Origin: Halobacillus yeomjeoni
GTDB taxonomy: Bacteria > Bacillota > Bacilli > Bacillales > Halobacillaceae
Assembly (NCBI RefSeq): GCF_020171525.1
Contig: NZ_JAIVAI010000006.1
Location: forward strand, 62,001 to 126,000
Length of the DNA stretch: 64,000 nt
Reading direction: 5' to 3'
The number at the start of each line of letters is the position of its first letter. Position 1 is the stretch's first letter. Under the pieces are notes generated by a model that was given only the letters and a program-made list of their open reading frames with translations, did not search any database and was not told the origin of the DNA. Position numbers and translations under genes: made by a program. Below are positions 1 to 9,170 of this stretch, one piece after another.

Positions 1-510
1 TAATTCATTGGATTTTTTTGAAGCAGCATATAATGATACAGGAGTATCTACAAAATCACTTTCTTCAAACGGGACTTTTTTATTAGCCCCATAAACAGAA
101 CTAGATGATGCATATAGCAAATGATTAACTGAATGGTATCTGCATGCTTCAAGTATGTTATAAAAACCTATTATGTTACTTTTAATATAAGTGTCAGGGT
201 TCTCAATTGAATACCTAACCCCAGCTTGAGCTGCAAGATTAATTACTATATTCGGCTTATATTCCTTAAACGCATTCATTAACATACCCTTGTCAGATAT
301 ATCACCTTTTTTAAAGGTAAATTGGTCATACGGTATAAGCTTCTCCAAGCGAGAATGTTTAAGAGATACATCATAATAATCATTTATATTATCAATGCCA
401 ACCACAATACATCCCTGTTCCAATAATTTTTCAGCTAAGTGATAACCAATGAAGCCAGCTACACCAGTAATTAAATATATTTTACTAGGATCAAGATTTT
501 TGTAATTCAA
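1..510 (-). CDS. UDP-glucuronate 4-epimerase (CapI-like), 3' end missing
   Basis: Short-chain dehydrogenase/reductase that would interconvert UDP-glucuronate and UDP-galacturonate in the cytoplasm for polymer synthesis. The visible 170 residues carry the Rossmann motif TGVAGFIG near residue 15, then GIDNINDYYD and AGVRYSIENPDTY, which are typical of CapI/LpsL epimerases, and the serine-rich SSSSVYG segment before the catalytic Tyr region. The family is usually about 330-350 residues, so roughly half lies beyond the window. The chosen start is TTG at 510, 10 bases after an AAGGAG site that lies inside the end of the preceding dehydrogenase gene; the two genes overlap by 20 bases and look translationally coupled. 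A general UDP-glucose 4-epimerase is the main alternative. Confidence 0.8.
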   Translation of the reverse strand, partial: MNYKNLDPSKIYLITGVAGFIGYHLAEKLLEQGCIVVGIDNINDYYDVSLKHSRLEKLIPYDQFTFKKGDISDKGMLMNAFKEYKPNIVINLAAQAGVRYSIENPDTYIKSNIIGFYNILEACRYHSVNHLLYASSSSVYGANKKVPFEESDFVDTPVSLYAASKKSNEL

Positions 511-1858
511 CGTCTTTAGACTCCTTAACTTTTATTGTTGCAGGCTCTCTTCCTATTGAGTGATATTCTACCCCAACTTCTAACATATCTTCAACTCTGT
601 ATACATTTCTACCATCAAACAATAAAGGGGTTCTCATCAACTGTTTATAAGTTTTAGGAGCTACAGACTTGATTTCTCCCCAATCTGTAAAGATAAAACA
701 TACATTAGCTCCTTTTAAAGCCTGTTCAATAGTGGAAGCATATTTTATACTACCGTTACCATTTTTTCCTTCCGGATATACATTAGAAAAATTTTCGGCA
801 CCTATAGGGTCATAAGCATAAATATCTGCTCCCTGGTCCAATAATAAAGGAATGTTTTCAAGTGATGGAGCCTCTCTTAAGTCGTCAGTTCCAGGTTTAA
901 ACGTTAAGCCTAAAACTGCAACTTTAAGTCCATCAAAAGTAATTAATCTATTATTAGCTTTTTTGTATAACATTGTTTTTTGTACTTTGTTTACGTCAAT
1001 AGCTGCTCTAACTGTGTTTAGGTGATAACCATTTTGTCGAGATAAATACTCTAAGGCTTTTGTATCCTTAGGAAAGCATGAACCTCCAAATCCTATCCCC
1101 GCATTTAAAAATTTACTTCCTATTCGCTCATCATAACTCATTCCTTCAGCTACATCCTCAATATCAGCACCCACTAACTCACAAAGGTTAGCAATGTCAT
1201 TCATATAAGATATTTTAAGTGCTAGAAAGTCATTTGAAGCATATTTAATCATTTCAGCCGATCTTCTATTTACTGAAACAATTGGTAAATTGAATGGCTT
1301 ATATATTTCAGTTAATATTTCTTCCGCCCATTCACTTTCCGTTCCTATAATTATGCGTTGAGCTTTAAAAGTATCATGAACAGCAGATCCTTGTGCTAAA
1401 AATTCAGGGTTTGAAGCTACCTCTACTTTCACATCATTAACTAGGAAATCTTGAATAAATTGTTCAACTTTATCGTTTGTACCAACAGGTACAGTAGACT
1501 TTACAATTACTAAACAATCTTTTTCTACCGACTCAGCAATTTGCCTGGCAACTGTTGCAATGTGTGATAAATTTGCAGAACCATCCGGTTGCTCAGGAGT
1601 ACCAACACCAATAAAGATTGCGTCTGCATCCCTATAAGCCTCTTTATAATTCGTTGTGTAATCTATTTTATTTAAAGAATAATTTTTTTGCATTAATTCT
1701 TCCAAGTCAGTCTCAAAAATTGGTGATATACCATCTTTCATTAATTTTACTTTCTCCTCGTCGATATCAACACAGGTTACTTGATGGCCAATTTCTGCAA
1801 AACATACACCTGCTACTAAGCCTACATAACCTGTACCTGCTACTGCTATCTTATACAT
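491..1858 (-). CDS. ugd: UDP-glucose 6-dehydrogenase
   Basis: Oxidises UDP-glucose to UDP-glucuronate with NAD, giving the acidic sugar precursor for the polymer. The protein begins MYKIAVAGTGYVGL, with the GxGYVG nucleotide-binding motif, and has the catalytic cysteine motif GFGGSCFPKD near residue 255 and the C-terminal domain segment GLTFKPGTDDLREAPS. A longer frame reaches 1939, but the ATG at 1858 is preceded by AGAAGGA with 8-base spacing and starts exactly at the conserved N terminus. The next gene is a UDP-glucuronate 4-epimerase, so the pair supplies GlcA and/or GalA. The motifs fit the UDP-glucose rather than the UDP-ManNAc enzyme; substrate is inferred from family resemblance. Confidence 0.93.
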   Translation of the reverse strand: MYKIAVAGTGYVGLVAGVCFAEIGHQVTCVDIDEEKVKLMKDGISPIFETDLEELMQKNYSLNKIDYTTNYKEAYRDADAIFIGVGTPEQPDGSANLSHIATVARQIAESVEKDCLVIVKSTVPVGTNDKVEQFIQDFLVNDVKVEVASNPEFLAQGSAVHDTFKAQRIIIGTESEWAEEILTEIYKPFNLPIVSVNRRSAEMIKYASNDFLALKISYMNDIANLCELVGADIEDVAEGMSYDERIGSKFLNAGIGFGGSCFPKDTKALEYLSRQNGYHLNTVRAAIDVNKVQKTMLYKKANNRLITFDGLKVAVLGLTFKPGTDDLREAPSLENIPLLLDQGADIYAYDPIGAENFSNVYPEGKNGNGSIKYASTIEQALKGANVCFIFTDWGEIKSVAPKTYKQLMRTPLLFDGRNVYRVEDMLEVGVEYHSIGREPATIKVKESKDVELQKS

Positions 1859-2037
1859 TCTAACCATCCTTCTAATTTTATTTAAGTACCTCATAACTTC
1901 ACTTTTAATTAAATAAAATATGCTCTTTGAACATCTCAAACTAGTTATTTTACTTCATATTAAAATTGTTTATATAATATAGTTGTGTATCGTAGAATAA
2001 AGTGAAGATTGTTAATATTGAATATTAAAGGAACTTC

Positions 2038-2904
2038 TTAATTGAAAGGACAAGAATTTAGTAACCTATCCAAATCAATGTCTATTTTATAATCTGTAAA
2101 ACTATCTATAATATTGTTAATTGTAATATCATTTGTAATTTCTAAAGGTTCCACATCTGCCCTTCCTACAGAATACATATAATCCTTAAATTTAAAATTA
2201 CCTCCTTTTACATTATTGGAAAATTTTATCGATAGTGAGGGAATCTCATAAGCATCAGCTACTATTAAACCATGTAATGAACTTGAGGCTATTAATTCAC
2301 AACTTTTTATTTGATCAATAACTACTTCTATATTGTCTTCAATATCTATTAGCAGCACCTCAGAATCTATATTCTTAATCAAATTACGATAATATTTATT
2401 TTCTTTATCAACATAATGCGGAATTATACCTAATTTATACTTTCTATTTATTTCAGGATTATAAAATTTAGGTAATAATAATGCTGGGTCCCCATAAACC
2501 TCCGGACAATATAATCCTAATTTCACTAAATTATTTCTTGATAGAGGCCCCCTAACTGCATGTATACTTTTAGGAGCTTTTTTTAAAGTACTATTTTCAT
2601 ATTTAAACCCTGACCCCCAAACAATTAACTCATTAATTGGATTATTATCTAATACGCTACCTATTACACTATAAACAGGTTTCCTTTTATAATTAATTAT
2701 GTTTTTAACATTAACTGGTTTTTTCCCAACCAATTTATTAAAGAGCCATGGATTAAGAGCATCACCAAAATTATTAGACGTTTCTTTTGATTCTGACCAA
2801 CTAGCAATTATAGTGTTTGAATCTACTGCAACTTGACGAGATAATTGTATATTGGAAGGTTTAAATTTAGGGGAATTCACTTTGTTATATATTCTTTTTA
2901 GCAT
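2038..2904 (-). CDS. Polysaccharide pyruvyltransferase family protein
   Basis: Probably transfers a pyruvate ketal from phosphoenolpyruvate to a sugar of the exopolysaccharide, or acts as a related glycosyltransferase of this family. Seen in the sequence are the N-terminal motif NNFGDALNPWL near residue 45, which marks PF04230 proteins, and the C-terminal motif SSSLHGLIVADAYEIPSLS that contributes to donor binding. There is no signal peptide or membrane segment, so it should act in the cytoplasm on lipid-linked units. The ATG at 2904 is chosen over a GTG three codons upstream because AAAGGG lies about 10 bases before it. It belongs to the capsule transcription unit between the flippase and ugd and is a distant relative of CsaB at 43 kb. 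Confidence 0.78.
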   Translation of the reverse strand: MLKRIYNKVNSPKFKPSNIQLSRQVAVDSNTIIASWSESKETSNNFGDALNPWLFNKLVGKKPVNVKNIINYKRKPVYSVIGSVLDNNPINELIVWGSGFKYENSTLKKAPKSIHAVRGPLSRNNLVKLGLYCPEVYGDPALLLPKFYNPEINRKYKLGIIPHYVDKENKYYRNLIKNIDSEVLLIDIEDNIEVVIDQIKSCELIASSSLHGLIVADAYEIPSLSIKFSNNVKGGNFKFKDYMYSVGRADVEPLEITNDITINNIIDSFTDYKIDIDLDRLLNSCPFN

Positions 2905-3010
2905 AATAACCACGCCCTTTGTCTTATTGATGAATATTAAGTATTTTTATCACTTTTGTATATTAATGCCTTTATTATGGAAACTTGATGCTTTTTAATA
3001 GTGTAACTCT

Positions 3011-4441
3011 TCATTTTAAAGTTTTGTTACTACCATTCATCCTTATTTTAGTTAAAAAGAATAAAAATATTCTCTTTAAAGGTTTTTTATTTATAATTAC
3101 AACTAATGAAAATAACAACAAATGTAATAAACTAGAAAAGAAGGAATGCATATTAACAAATAGAAGTAAACTTTGTATAATTAGTATAGTTAAAGATGAT
3201 ATAAAAGAAAGCCATTCTATTCTAATATAAAAGAATTTTTTTGTCTGCCTCATCCTAAACAACCACATAACCAAAAAACCAATCATAGTCGAAAGGGATG
3301 CTCCGAATAAACCAAGGTAAGGTATAATTAATATTCCAACAACAATATTAATTATACCGCCATATAAAGAAGTGGTAAAAGCCCCTCCAGTTTTTTTAGA
3401 TATTATATACCCGGTTCCGTAGAATTTTGAAAAAGCTGAAAACATTGTTGCAAATAGTAATATCGGAATATATTTCCAGGAATCATAAAATTCTTTAGAG
3501 CCTAATATTGTAATAAAACTCTTTAAGAAAGGTAGTAGTAAACTTATGGAAATAATAAAAAATATCCGGTTATATAGAAATATAGTAGCATAGGATTCAT
3601 TTTTATCAGCTGCCTCAGACTCTTCTATAGCAAATATCTGCCATGCATATGCAAACACTCCATACATTAAAACTAATAATGATGGAAGTTTATATGAAAT
3701 GGCGTATATTCCGGTACTTTCAAATCCTAAAAAGTATGAAATAATATAACGATCAGAAGCATTCATTACCCACCACATTAAAGTGTTAGGAATTAGCGGA
3801 ATAGAATACAGCAACATTTTTTTTATAAGAGCTTCATCAATATATTTAAATTCTATATAATTAAATATATTACATTTTATTACAAGAAAGACTAAAGCTA
3901 CTATTTTTGATAAAGCTAATGCTAAAAAATAGCCTTCTATTGACATACTAAGTATTACTAAAAATACTAAATTAAACAATAGAAACATTATAACTTGAAT
4001 AATATCTGTAATAACAAATGTATAAATTTGTCCGATGGCCCTTATAAAATGTTTAAACTGGATTAACAACATCTCACCAATAATAATAGATATCACTAAA
4101 TAAAATGACACATTAAATAACACCAGACTCTTATTTATTATTAATATTATAATCAATAATAAAATTAACCCAAAGTTATAAATTAATGCATTAGTGAGAA
4201 CACTTTTCCTATCACCATTTTTATCCATTGTAAACCTAAATATTGCTTCCCCTAATTGTAATGTTATTAGAGGGATTAATAAATTTATCGAAGTTTGAAT
4301 TATGTCAAGTTGTCCATACTGATATGAATTAAAAATACGTGTGTAAAAAGGAATTAACAAGAAGTGTATTCCTTTTGATCCTATTGTTCCAATAGCAAAT
4401 ATTAAAGTGTTTTTTCCTAATTTACTATATTTATTACCCAT
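3011..4441 (-). CDS. Wzx-type oligosaccharide flippase
   Basis: Integral membrane protein of 476 residues with about 12-14 predicted hydrophobic helices. It begins GKNTLIFAIGTIGSKGIHFLLIPFYTRIF, the pattern of polysaccharide-synthesis (PF01943) MOP-superfamily exporters. It should move undecaprenyl-linked repeat units of the capsule across the membrane. The start ATG follows AAAGGA by 7 bases. It lies in the variable part of the locus next to a GT2 and a candidate polymerase, which is the usual place for Wzx. Base composition is very AT-rich, as in its neighbours. Two other MOP-family proteins lie at 39.8 and 50.4 kb; location makes this one the capsule exporter. Confidence 0.85.
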   Translation of the reverse strand: MGNKYSKLGKNTLIFAIGTIGSKGIHFLLIPFYTRIFNSYQYGQLDIIQTSINLLIPLITLQLGEAIFRFTMDKNGDRKSVLTNALIYNFGLILLLIIILIINKSLVLFNVSFYLVISIIIGEMLLIQFKHFIRAIGQIYTFVITDIIQVIMFLLFNLVFLVILSMSIEGYFLALALSKIVALVFLVIKCNIFNYIEFKYIDEALIKKMLLYSIPLIPNTLMWWVMNASDRYIISYFLGFESTGIYAISYKLPSLLVLMYGVFAYAWQIFAIEESEAADKNESYATIFLYNRIFFIISISLLLPFLKSFITILGSKEFYDSWKYIPILLFATMFSAFSKFYGTGYIISKKTGGAFTTSLYGGIINIVVGILIIPYLGLFGASLSTMIGFLVMWLFRMRQTKKFFYIRIEWLSFISSLTILIIQSLLLFVNMHSFFSSLLHLLLFSLVVIINKKPLKRIFLFFLTKIRMNGSNKTLK

Positions 4442-4548
4442 TTTTGATTCCTTTACTTGAAATTTATTATTAACAACCCATTAATTAAAATTAATAAAAA
4501 TAATCAGATTGGGTTCATTACTTGACTAATATAGTGCTTGATATCTTA

Positions 4549-5541
4549 CTATTTAATATCATAAGAACCATTAATTTCAACTACATCATAATCTATACTA
4601 GAAGCATCTCTTATCATTATGCCTTTTAAAAAGAAAAAAAGATTAAAAGTTTGCATCTTTTCCTTCAGTAGAAAGGCAAAAAAAGCCAACATTATAATTA
4701 ATAATGTAATCCATGATTTATAAATTGTACTGACAAGAGAACTAATAAGCAACAAAGCAGGTAAAAAAATGTAATATGATAAATATTTCGAATAGTTTTT
4801 AAGTAAACTTAAAACTCCATATTCATTTATGTGTCTCTTGAAAGCAATAACATAAGAGAAATTAACATCTTTGATCATTTCTAATTTTTTTCGAAAACCT
4901 CTTTCACTATGTTTATAATTTAAGTGTAAGTACATATTATCCTCTATGTATTTAATTTGTTTACCTTTTGCTAACAATTTCTTTGCAAATGCTTCTTCCT
5001 CTCGTGATTTTTGTTCTATATTATATGAAGTTGAATCAGTATTATTAAGATTTAAGAATAATCCTCCTCCAGGGTGGGTAGTAGAATAATCTTTCTTAAT
5101 ATTTCTTTTGAATTCTTTTAACTTCACTATATTACTTTGTTTATAATATGCATCAATTCTATTTCCTACAACTCCAGCAACGTTGTTCTCAAACATTTGC
5201 ATATTATTAAAAATATTCTTCAGGAAACTGGTATATAGAACCATATCACCATCTAAAAACAATATATTTTTACCATGTGCATGGTTCCTCCCTATTTCTC
5301 TTCCCAATGCAGCTGTATGCTTATTAGATCTATATTTTATGATAGTCCAATACTTTATCTCAGCAACTTTAAGAATTTCTCTTGAAATATCAACTGTTTT
5401 ATCAGTGGACATTGAGTCAACCAAAATGATTTCATAATCTTCTACATTAAAAAGTTTTTTACAAGCATTTAGTATTGACTTAATACACTTATCAATTACT
5501 AGTTCTTCATTTTTTGAAATTACCACTATAGATAAGTCCAA
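4549..5541 (-). CDS. Family 2 glycosyltransferase with C-terminal membrane segment
   Basis: Adds one sugar to the growing lipid-linked repeat unit. The N terminus MDLSIVVISKNEELVIDKCIKSIL and the segments EIILVDSMSTDKTVDISRE and ILFLDGDMVLY (DxD-type motif near residue 97) show a GT-A family 2 fold. A hydrophobic stretch near residues 250-290 (YYIFLPALLLISSLVS onward) should anchor it to the inner face of the membrane. The start is TTG at 5541, 9 bases after AAGGAAG; it lies 17 bases after the stop of the upstream membrane protein gene, so the two are cotranscribed. The sugar donor cannot be told from sequence. Confidence 0.85.
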   Translation of the reverse strand: MDLSIVVISKNEELVIDKCIKSILNACKKLFNVEDYEIILVDSMSTDKTVDISREILKVAEIKYWTIIKYRSNKHTAALGREIGRNHAHGKNILFLDGDMVLYTSFLKNIFNNMQMFENNVAGVVGNRIDAYYKQSNIVKLKEFKRNIKKDYSTTHPGGGLFLNLNNTDSTSYNIEQKSREEEAFAKKLLAKGKQIKYIEDNMYLHLNYKHSERGFRKKLEMIKDVNFSYVIAFKRHINEYGVLSLLKNYSKYLSYYIFLPALLLISSLVSTIYKSWITLLIIMLAFFAFLLKEKMQTFNLFFFLKGIMIRDASSIDYDVVEINGSYDIK

Positions 5542-5558
5542 TGTTTTGCACTTCCTTA

Positions 5559-6689
5559 CTAAATTTTTTTGCAGTTGTGCTTTAAATTCTTCTTTTCACA
5601 TAATAGATGAAAGGAAGAGTAAGTAAAATAGATAGTAAAAGGTATCATTATCGTATTAACATATCTAAAGTTTGAATGAGTGAAAATAAGTAATAGTAAC
5701 GTAATGATAAACATGTAATACAAATAATCTTTTTTAGGTCTTATGAAAAAAATTATCCATACTAAACTAATAACATTTAAGAATACAATTAGTTTTAACC
5801 AAATTCCTTTCTGAATAAAAGGATTATATGACCTAGCAATGTTATTCCAAACCATCTCTATAAATATATTGGATGTAATAAACTTTAATGATCCCAAATT
5901 ATTAAAAGCAAACGTTATTTCTTGCTTTAATTCGTGTTTAGTTACAGAAATATTGTACTTTAAATCTGTATATCTAATTGCAGCATATGTGTTCATTAAA
6001 TCAAGGAAATATTGGGAGAAAAAAATCATTATGCTAACTACACATATAAATAAGAGAGTTATGTTAAAAATTTTTTTTGAGTAATTACGAATTTTTTGTA
6101 AAAGAATTAAGGTTATAAAAATTAAAAAGTAATGTGGTCTAGCGATAATCAAAAATATACTCCCTACAGAAATTGGAATCCTTTTATTTTTCATTAAACC
6201 CCAAAAGATGATACATAAACTAGACACAGTTAGAGCTTCTTTTAACAGGAAGAAAGCCCAATAACTCCCCACTACAGACAATCCTATTAATAATAATATG
6301 CTGATATTATTTACTAGCTTCAAATTATAATTTCTTGATGTTAATTTAAATATCTCATTGAATAATAAGGAGATTGATAGTATATATAATGAAAAATTCA
6401 ATCCTCTTGTAAAAGAAAACCCACCAAATTCAATTAATAATTGTATCAGTTGATCAAATACTCCCCTATTATAATCACCGTAAACATAAACACTCTCATC
6501 AGGAAATAGTAATTTAGTTATATCTCCATTGAAAACACCCAAATAAAAATAACTTATCATTACACCTATATAGAATAATGCGATAAAAATGAAATTAAAT
6601 ATAGTTATTTTTGACATTTTTTTATTTAGCAGAAAAAGTGTCAAAAACACTATTATTACATTAGTTATTATAATAAAAATAAATCCCAT
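5559..6689 (-). CDS. Candidate O-antigen/capsule polymerase (Wzy-like membrane protein)
   Basis: Polytopic membrane protein of 376 residues with about 10 hydrophobic helices and little recognisable sequence motif, which is typical of Wzy polymerases. A large loop near residues 205-260 (around KYNISVTKHELKQEITF) could be the external catalytic loop. The ATG is preceded by AAAGGA. The locus has initiating transferase, flippase, glycosyltransferases and kinase, and lacks any other polymerase, so this is the best Wzy candidate by elimination (inference). An EpsG-like or acyltransferase-like role cannot be excluded. Confidence 0.55.
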   Translation of the reverse strand: MGFIFIIITNVIIVFLTLFLLNKKMSKITIFNFIFIALFYIGVMISYFYLGVFNGDITKLLFPDESVYVYGDYNRGVFDQLIQLLIEFGGFSFTRGLNFSLYILSISLLFNEIFKLTSRNYNLKLVNNISILLLIGLSVVGSYWAFFLLKEALTVSSLCIIFWGLMKNKRIPISVGSIFLIIARPHYFLIFITLILLQKIRNYSKKIFNITLLFICVVSIMIFFSQYFLDLMNTYAAIRYTDLKYNISVTKHELKQEITFAFNNLGSLKFITSNIFIEMVWNNIARSYNPFIQKGIWLKLIVFLNVISLVWIIFFIRPKKDYLYYMFIITLLLLIFTHSNFRYVNTIMIPFTIYFTYSSFHLLCEKKNLKHNCKKI

Positions 6690-6774
6690 TAAAACAGTCC
6701 TTTAACAGCTGATGGTAAAAATGCACTCTACTTTATAAATCAATAAAAATTATAAAGCTTTATCAACACCCAGA

Positions 6775-7986
6775 CTAATTTAAAGTGTTTTCTTCTAGAG
6801 TTAATTTTTTTAATCTTTTGTAGAATTTTTTTCTTTTGGCGTTTAATTTTTCCTCAGTGAAGTTACCAGCTACTTCTATATTACGTTCGCTAGCCTCCTC
6901 TAACCGTTCAGTATCCTGAATTAATTCGATTATCTTATTTGCGTAGCCTTCATGATCTTTATGATCTACTAAATATTCTGATGGTAAAATTTCTGGTATG
7001 CCAGTTACTGGTGATGAAATGCAAGGAAGCCCCACTGACATAGCTTCTAGTACTACTCTTGGCAATCCTTCAGCCATTGAGGGAAAAACAAATAAATCAG
7101 AGTTACTAATTAGCTCCCTTACAGCATCACCATCTGGCAATCTACCAGTAAACGTTACATATTTATCAATACCAAAACTTTTAGACATTTTTATGAACTC
7201 ACTCTTTAACGGCCCATCTCCAATAAACACAATATCTACATCATACCCTTTATTTCGAACTATTTTTAAAGCATTCATTAATGTTACATGCCCTTTACCA
7301 TAGCTTACAAAAGCATTGGCAACATGCGATATTGTAAATTTAGACTTACCATGATACTTTTTAGGCTCACCAAAACTATTTGCATTGAGTGATACAGATG
7401 AATAATTACTATCAAAATAATAATTACTTTCTCCATTTATTATAGAATAGGATGGGTATTTTTTTTGCAAGTAATTTTTAGTAACATAAGAAACACCATT
7501 AGCCTTTTTACAAATTCTTTTTAGAAAATTTGTCCAAATACGTCTCACTAAAGGTCTTGTTATGCTTTGAACGGAGCCCTTAGAGAAATATTCCCAAGGA
7601 TCAACAACCACTTCTACAGCAAATGGTTTTTTAGTAAGCGCAAATTCCTTACACATTATATTCGCAGTTGCTCCAGGTACTCTAAAAATTGCGCAATTAA
7701 ATCTCTTAGAATAATCCTTAGCCAAATTTCTTATCTTCCAATAGTTTTTCACGTACCCCCAAGGCCCTTTATAGGCAGGTAGTTCTAAAAATTCTACATT
7801 ATTGCCGCTTGCTAACTTCATATTGTTTGGTATAGATTGTAAAGAGGTTATTCTGCCTACCACATACACCTTATTATATACTGATAAATATCTTTTGAAA
7901 AAATCATAGTTATAAACAGATTCGACATATACACTTCCATTAGGGTCTCTATAATAATGACCATCCGGAACCACCATTATTTCCAT
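6775..7986 (-). CDS. Family 4 glycosyltransferase
   Basis: Retaining GT-B glycosyltransferase that adds a sugar of the repeat unit. The C-terminal domain is clear: SYGKGHVTLMNAL, the VFIGDGPLKSEF motif, TFTGRLPDGDAV, and the donor-binding EX7E-type segment PSMAEGLPRVVLEAMSVGLPCISSPVTGIPEIL near residues 305-340. The N terminus MEIMVVPDGHYYRDPNGSVYVES is less standard. The start ATG follows AAGGTG. It lies in the variable half of the capsule locus, 53 bases after the UDP-FucNAc synthesis genes, so it probably adds the third or later sugar of the unit (inference). Confidence 0.88.
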   Translation of the reverse strand: MEIMVVPDGHYYRDPNGSVYVESVYNYDFFKRYLSVYNKVYVVGRITSLQSIPNNMKLASGNNVEFLELPAYKGPWGYVKNYWKIRNLAKDYSKRFNCAIFRVPGATANIMCKEFALTKKPFAVEVVVDPWEYFSKGSVQSITRPLVRRIWTNFLKRICKKANGVSYVTKNYLQKKYPSYSIINGESNYYFDSNYSSVSLNANSFGEPKKYHGKSKFTISHVANAFVSYGKGHVTLMNALKIVRNKGYDVDIVFIGDGPLKSEFIKMSKSFGIDKYVTFTGRLPDGDAVRELISNSDLFVFPSMAEGLPRVVLEAMSVGLPCISSPVTGIPEILPSEYLVDHKDHEGYANKIIELIQDTERLEEASERNIEVAGNFTEEKLNAKRKKFYKRLKKLTLEENTLN

Positions 7987-8039
7987 GAACTCACCTTCTA
8001 TAATAATTTATCTTTTAAAACAACTAAACATTCTTTAAG

Positions 8040-9167
8040 TTAGGATTTCCCCCATACAACTCTATTGACATAGTCCGTATATGAAATAATCAATCGTACT
8101 ACTTTTTCTGAAACATTAGGCATACAATAATCTTCAACAGGCCTTACCACATTATTATCTTGTGCTTCTAAGATAGTCAAACCTTGTAATACTCTTTCTT
8201 TTTTCAGTCCTACCATCATGACTGATGCTTCTTCCATCGCTTCAGGTCTTTCATGAGACTGCCTGATGTTTAATGCTTTAAATCCTAAAATAGAAGCCTC
8301 TTCACTTATTGTTCCACTATCGCTCAGTACTGTTTTCGCGTTAGTTTGGAGTTTTATATAATCATTAAACCCTAAAGGTTTTGAGATTTTTATTAATGAA
8401 TTAAATTCGACTTTTTTAGCATTAATCATATTCCTGGTTCTAGGGTGTGTACTTAGAATTACAGGTAGTTTATATTTTTCTGCAATTGCATTTAAACTAT
8501 CTACTAAATCCATGAAATTAGTATCTAAACTTATATTTTCTTCCCTATGTGCTGATACTACAAAAAATTCATTCTTCCTAAGGTTGTATTTTTCTAATAC
8601 GCTTGATTTCTCAATATCATATTTCTTTGAATTAAGAACTTCAAACATCGGACTTCCGGTTTTGATAATTCTGTCTGCAGGTAAACCTTCTTTTAATAGA
8701 TATTCTCTAGCAATATCACTATAGGTTAAATTGATATCAGCTGTGTGGTCTACAATTTTTCTATTTGTTTCCTCTGGTACTCTTTGATCATAGCACCTAT
8801 TACCTGCTTCCATATGGAATATGGGAATTTGTCTCCTTTTTGCAGCAATTGCACATAAACAGCTATTAGTATCACCCAATACTAAAAATGCATCTGGTTG
8901 AACTTTTCCCAAAATTGAATCAACTTTAATAAGGATATTTCCTACAGTTTCTACAGCTGTCCCGTTAGCTGCATTAAGAAAATAGTCTGGTTTCTTTAAA
9001 CTAAAATCTTTAAAAAAAACTTCATTTAGTTCATAGTCATAATTTTGACCAGTATGTACAAGTGTATGGTCTATTGAATCAGTCTCTTCTAACTTATTAA
9101 TTACAGATGAGAGCCTAATAATTTCTGGGCGAGTACCAACAACTGTCATGACTTTTAACTTATTCAT
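8040..9167 (-). CDS. capG: CapG/WbjD-type UDP-sugar 2-epimerase (UDP-L-FucNAc synthesis)
   Basis: Non-hydrolysing 2-epimerase of 375 residues. It resembles UDP-GlcNAc 2-epimerases (VVGTRPEIIRLSSVI at the N terminus, HMEAGNRCYDQRVPEETNRKIVDH near residue 120, SDSGTISEEAS near 285). Together with the CapE and CapF homologues just upstream it should perform the last step of UDP-N-acetyl-L-fucosamine synthesis, as CapG does in S. aureus. The start ATG follows GGAGG by 9 bases and only 3 bases separate it from the capF stop. The stand-alone WecB/MnaA activity (UDP-ManNAc) is the alternative; operon context favours CapG. If it were also MnaA-like it would feed TagA and the ManNAcA operon at 44-46 kb. 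Confidence 0.9.
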   Translation of the reverse strand: MNKLKVMTVVGTRPEIIRLSSVINKLEETDSIDHTLVHTGQNYDYELNEVFFKDFSLKKPDYFLNAANGTAVETVGNILIKVDSILGKVQPDAFLVLGDTNSCLCAIAAKRRQIPIFHMEAGNRCYDQRVPEETNRKIVDHTADINLTYSDIAREYLLKEGLPADRIIKTGSPMFEVLNSKKYDIEKSSVLEKYNLRKNEFFVVSAHREENISLDTNFMDLVDSLNAIAEKYKLPVILSTHPRTRNMINAKKVEFNSLIKISKPLGFNDYIKLQTNAKTVLSDSGTISEEASILGFKALNIRQSHERPEAMEEASVMMVGLKKERVLQGLTILEAQDNNVVRPVEDYCMPNVSEKVVRLIISYTDYVNRVVWGKS

Positions 9168-9170
9168 ATC

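Noticed and set aside
2038-2904. Second CsaB
   Set aside because: It shares the pyruvyltransferase family motifs but differs in length and in the N-terminal and C-terminal signatures from the CsaB at 43 kb, and it lies within the capsule cassette.
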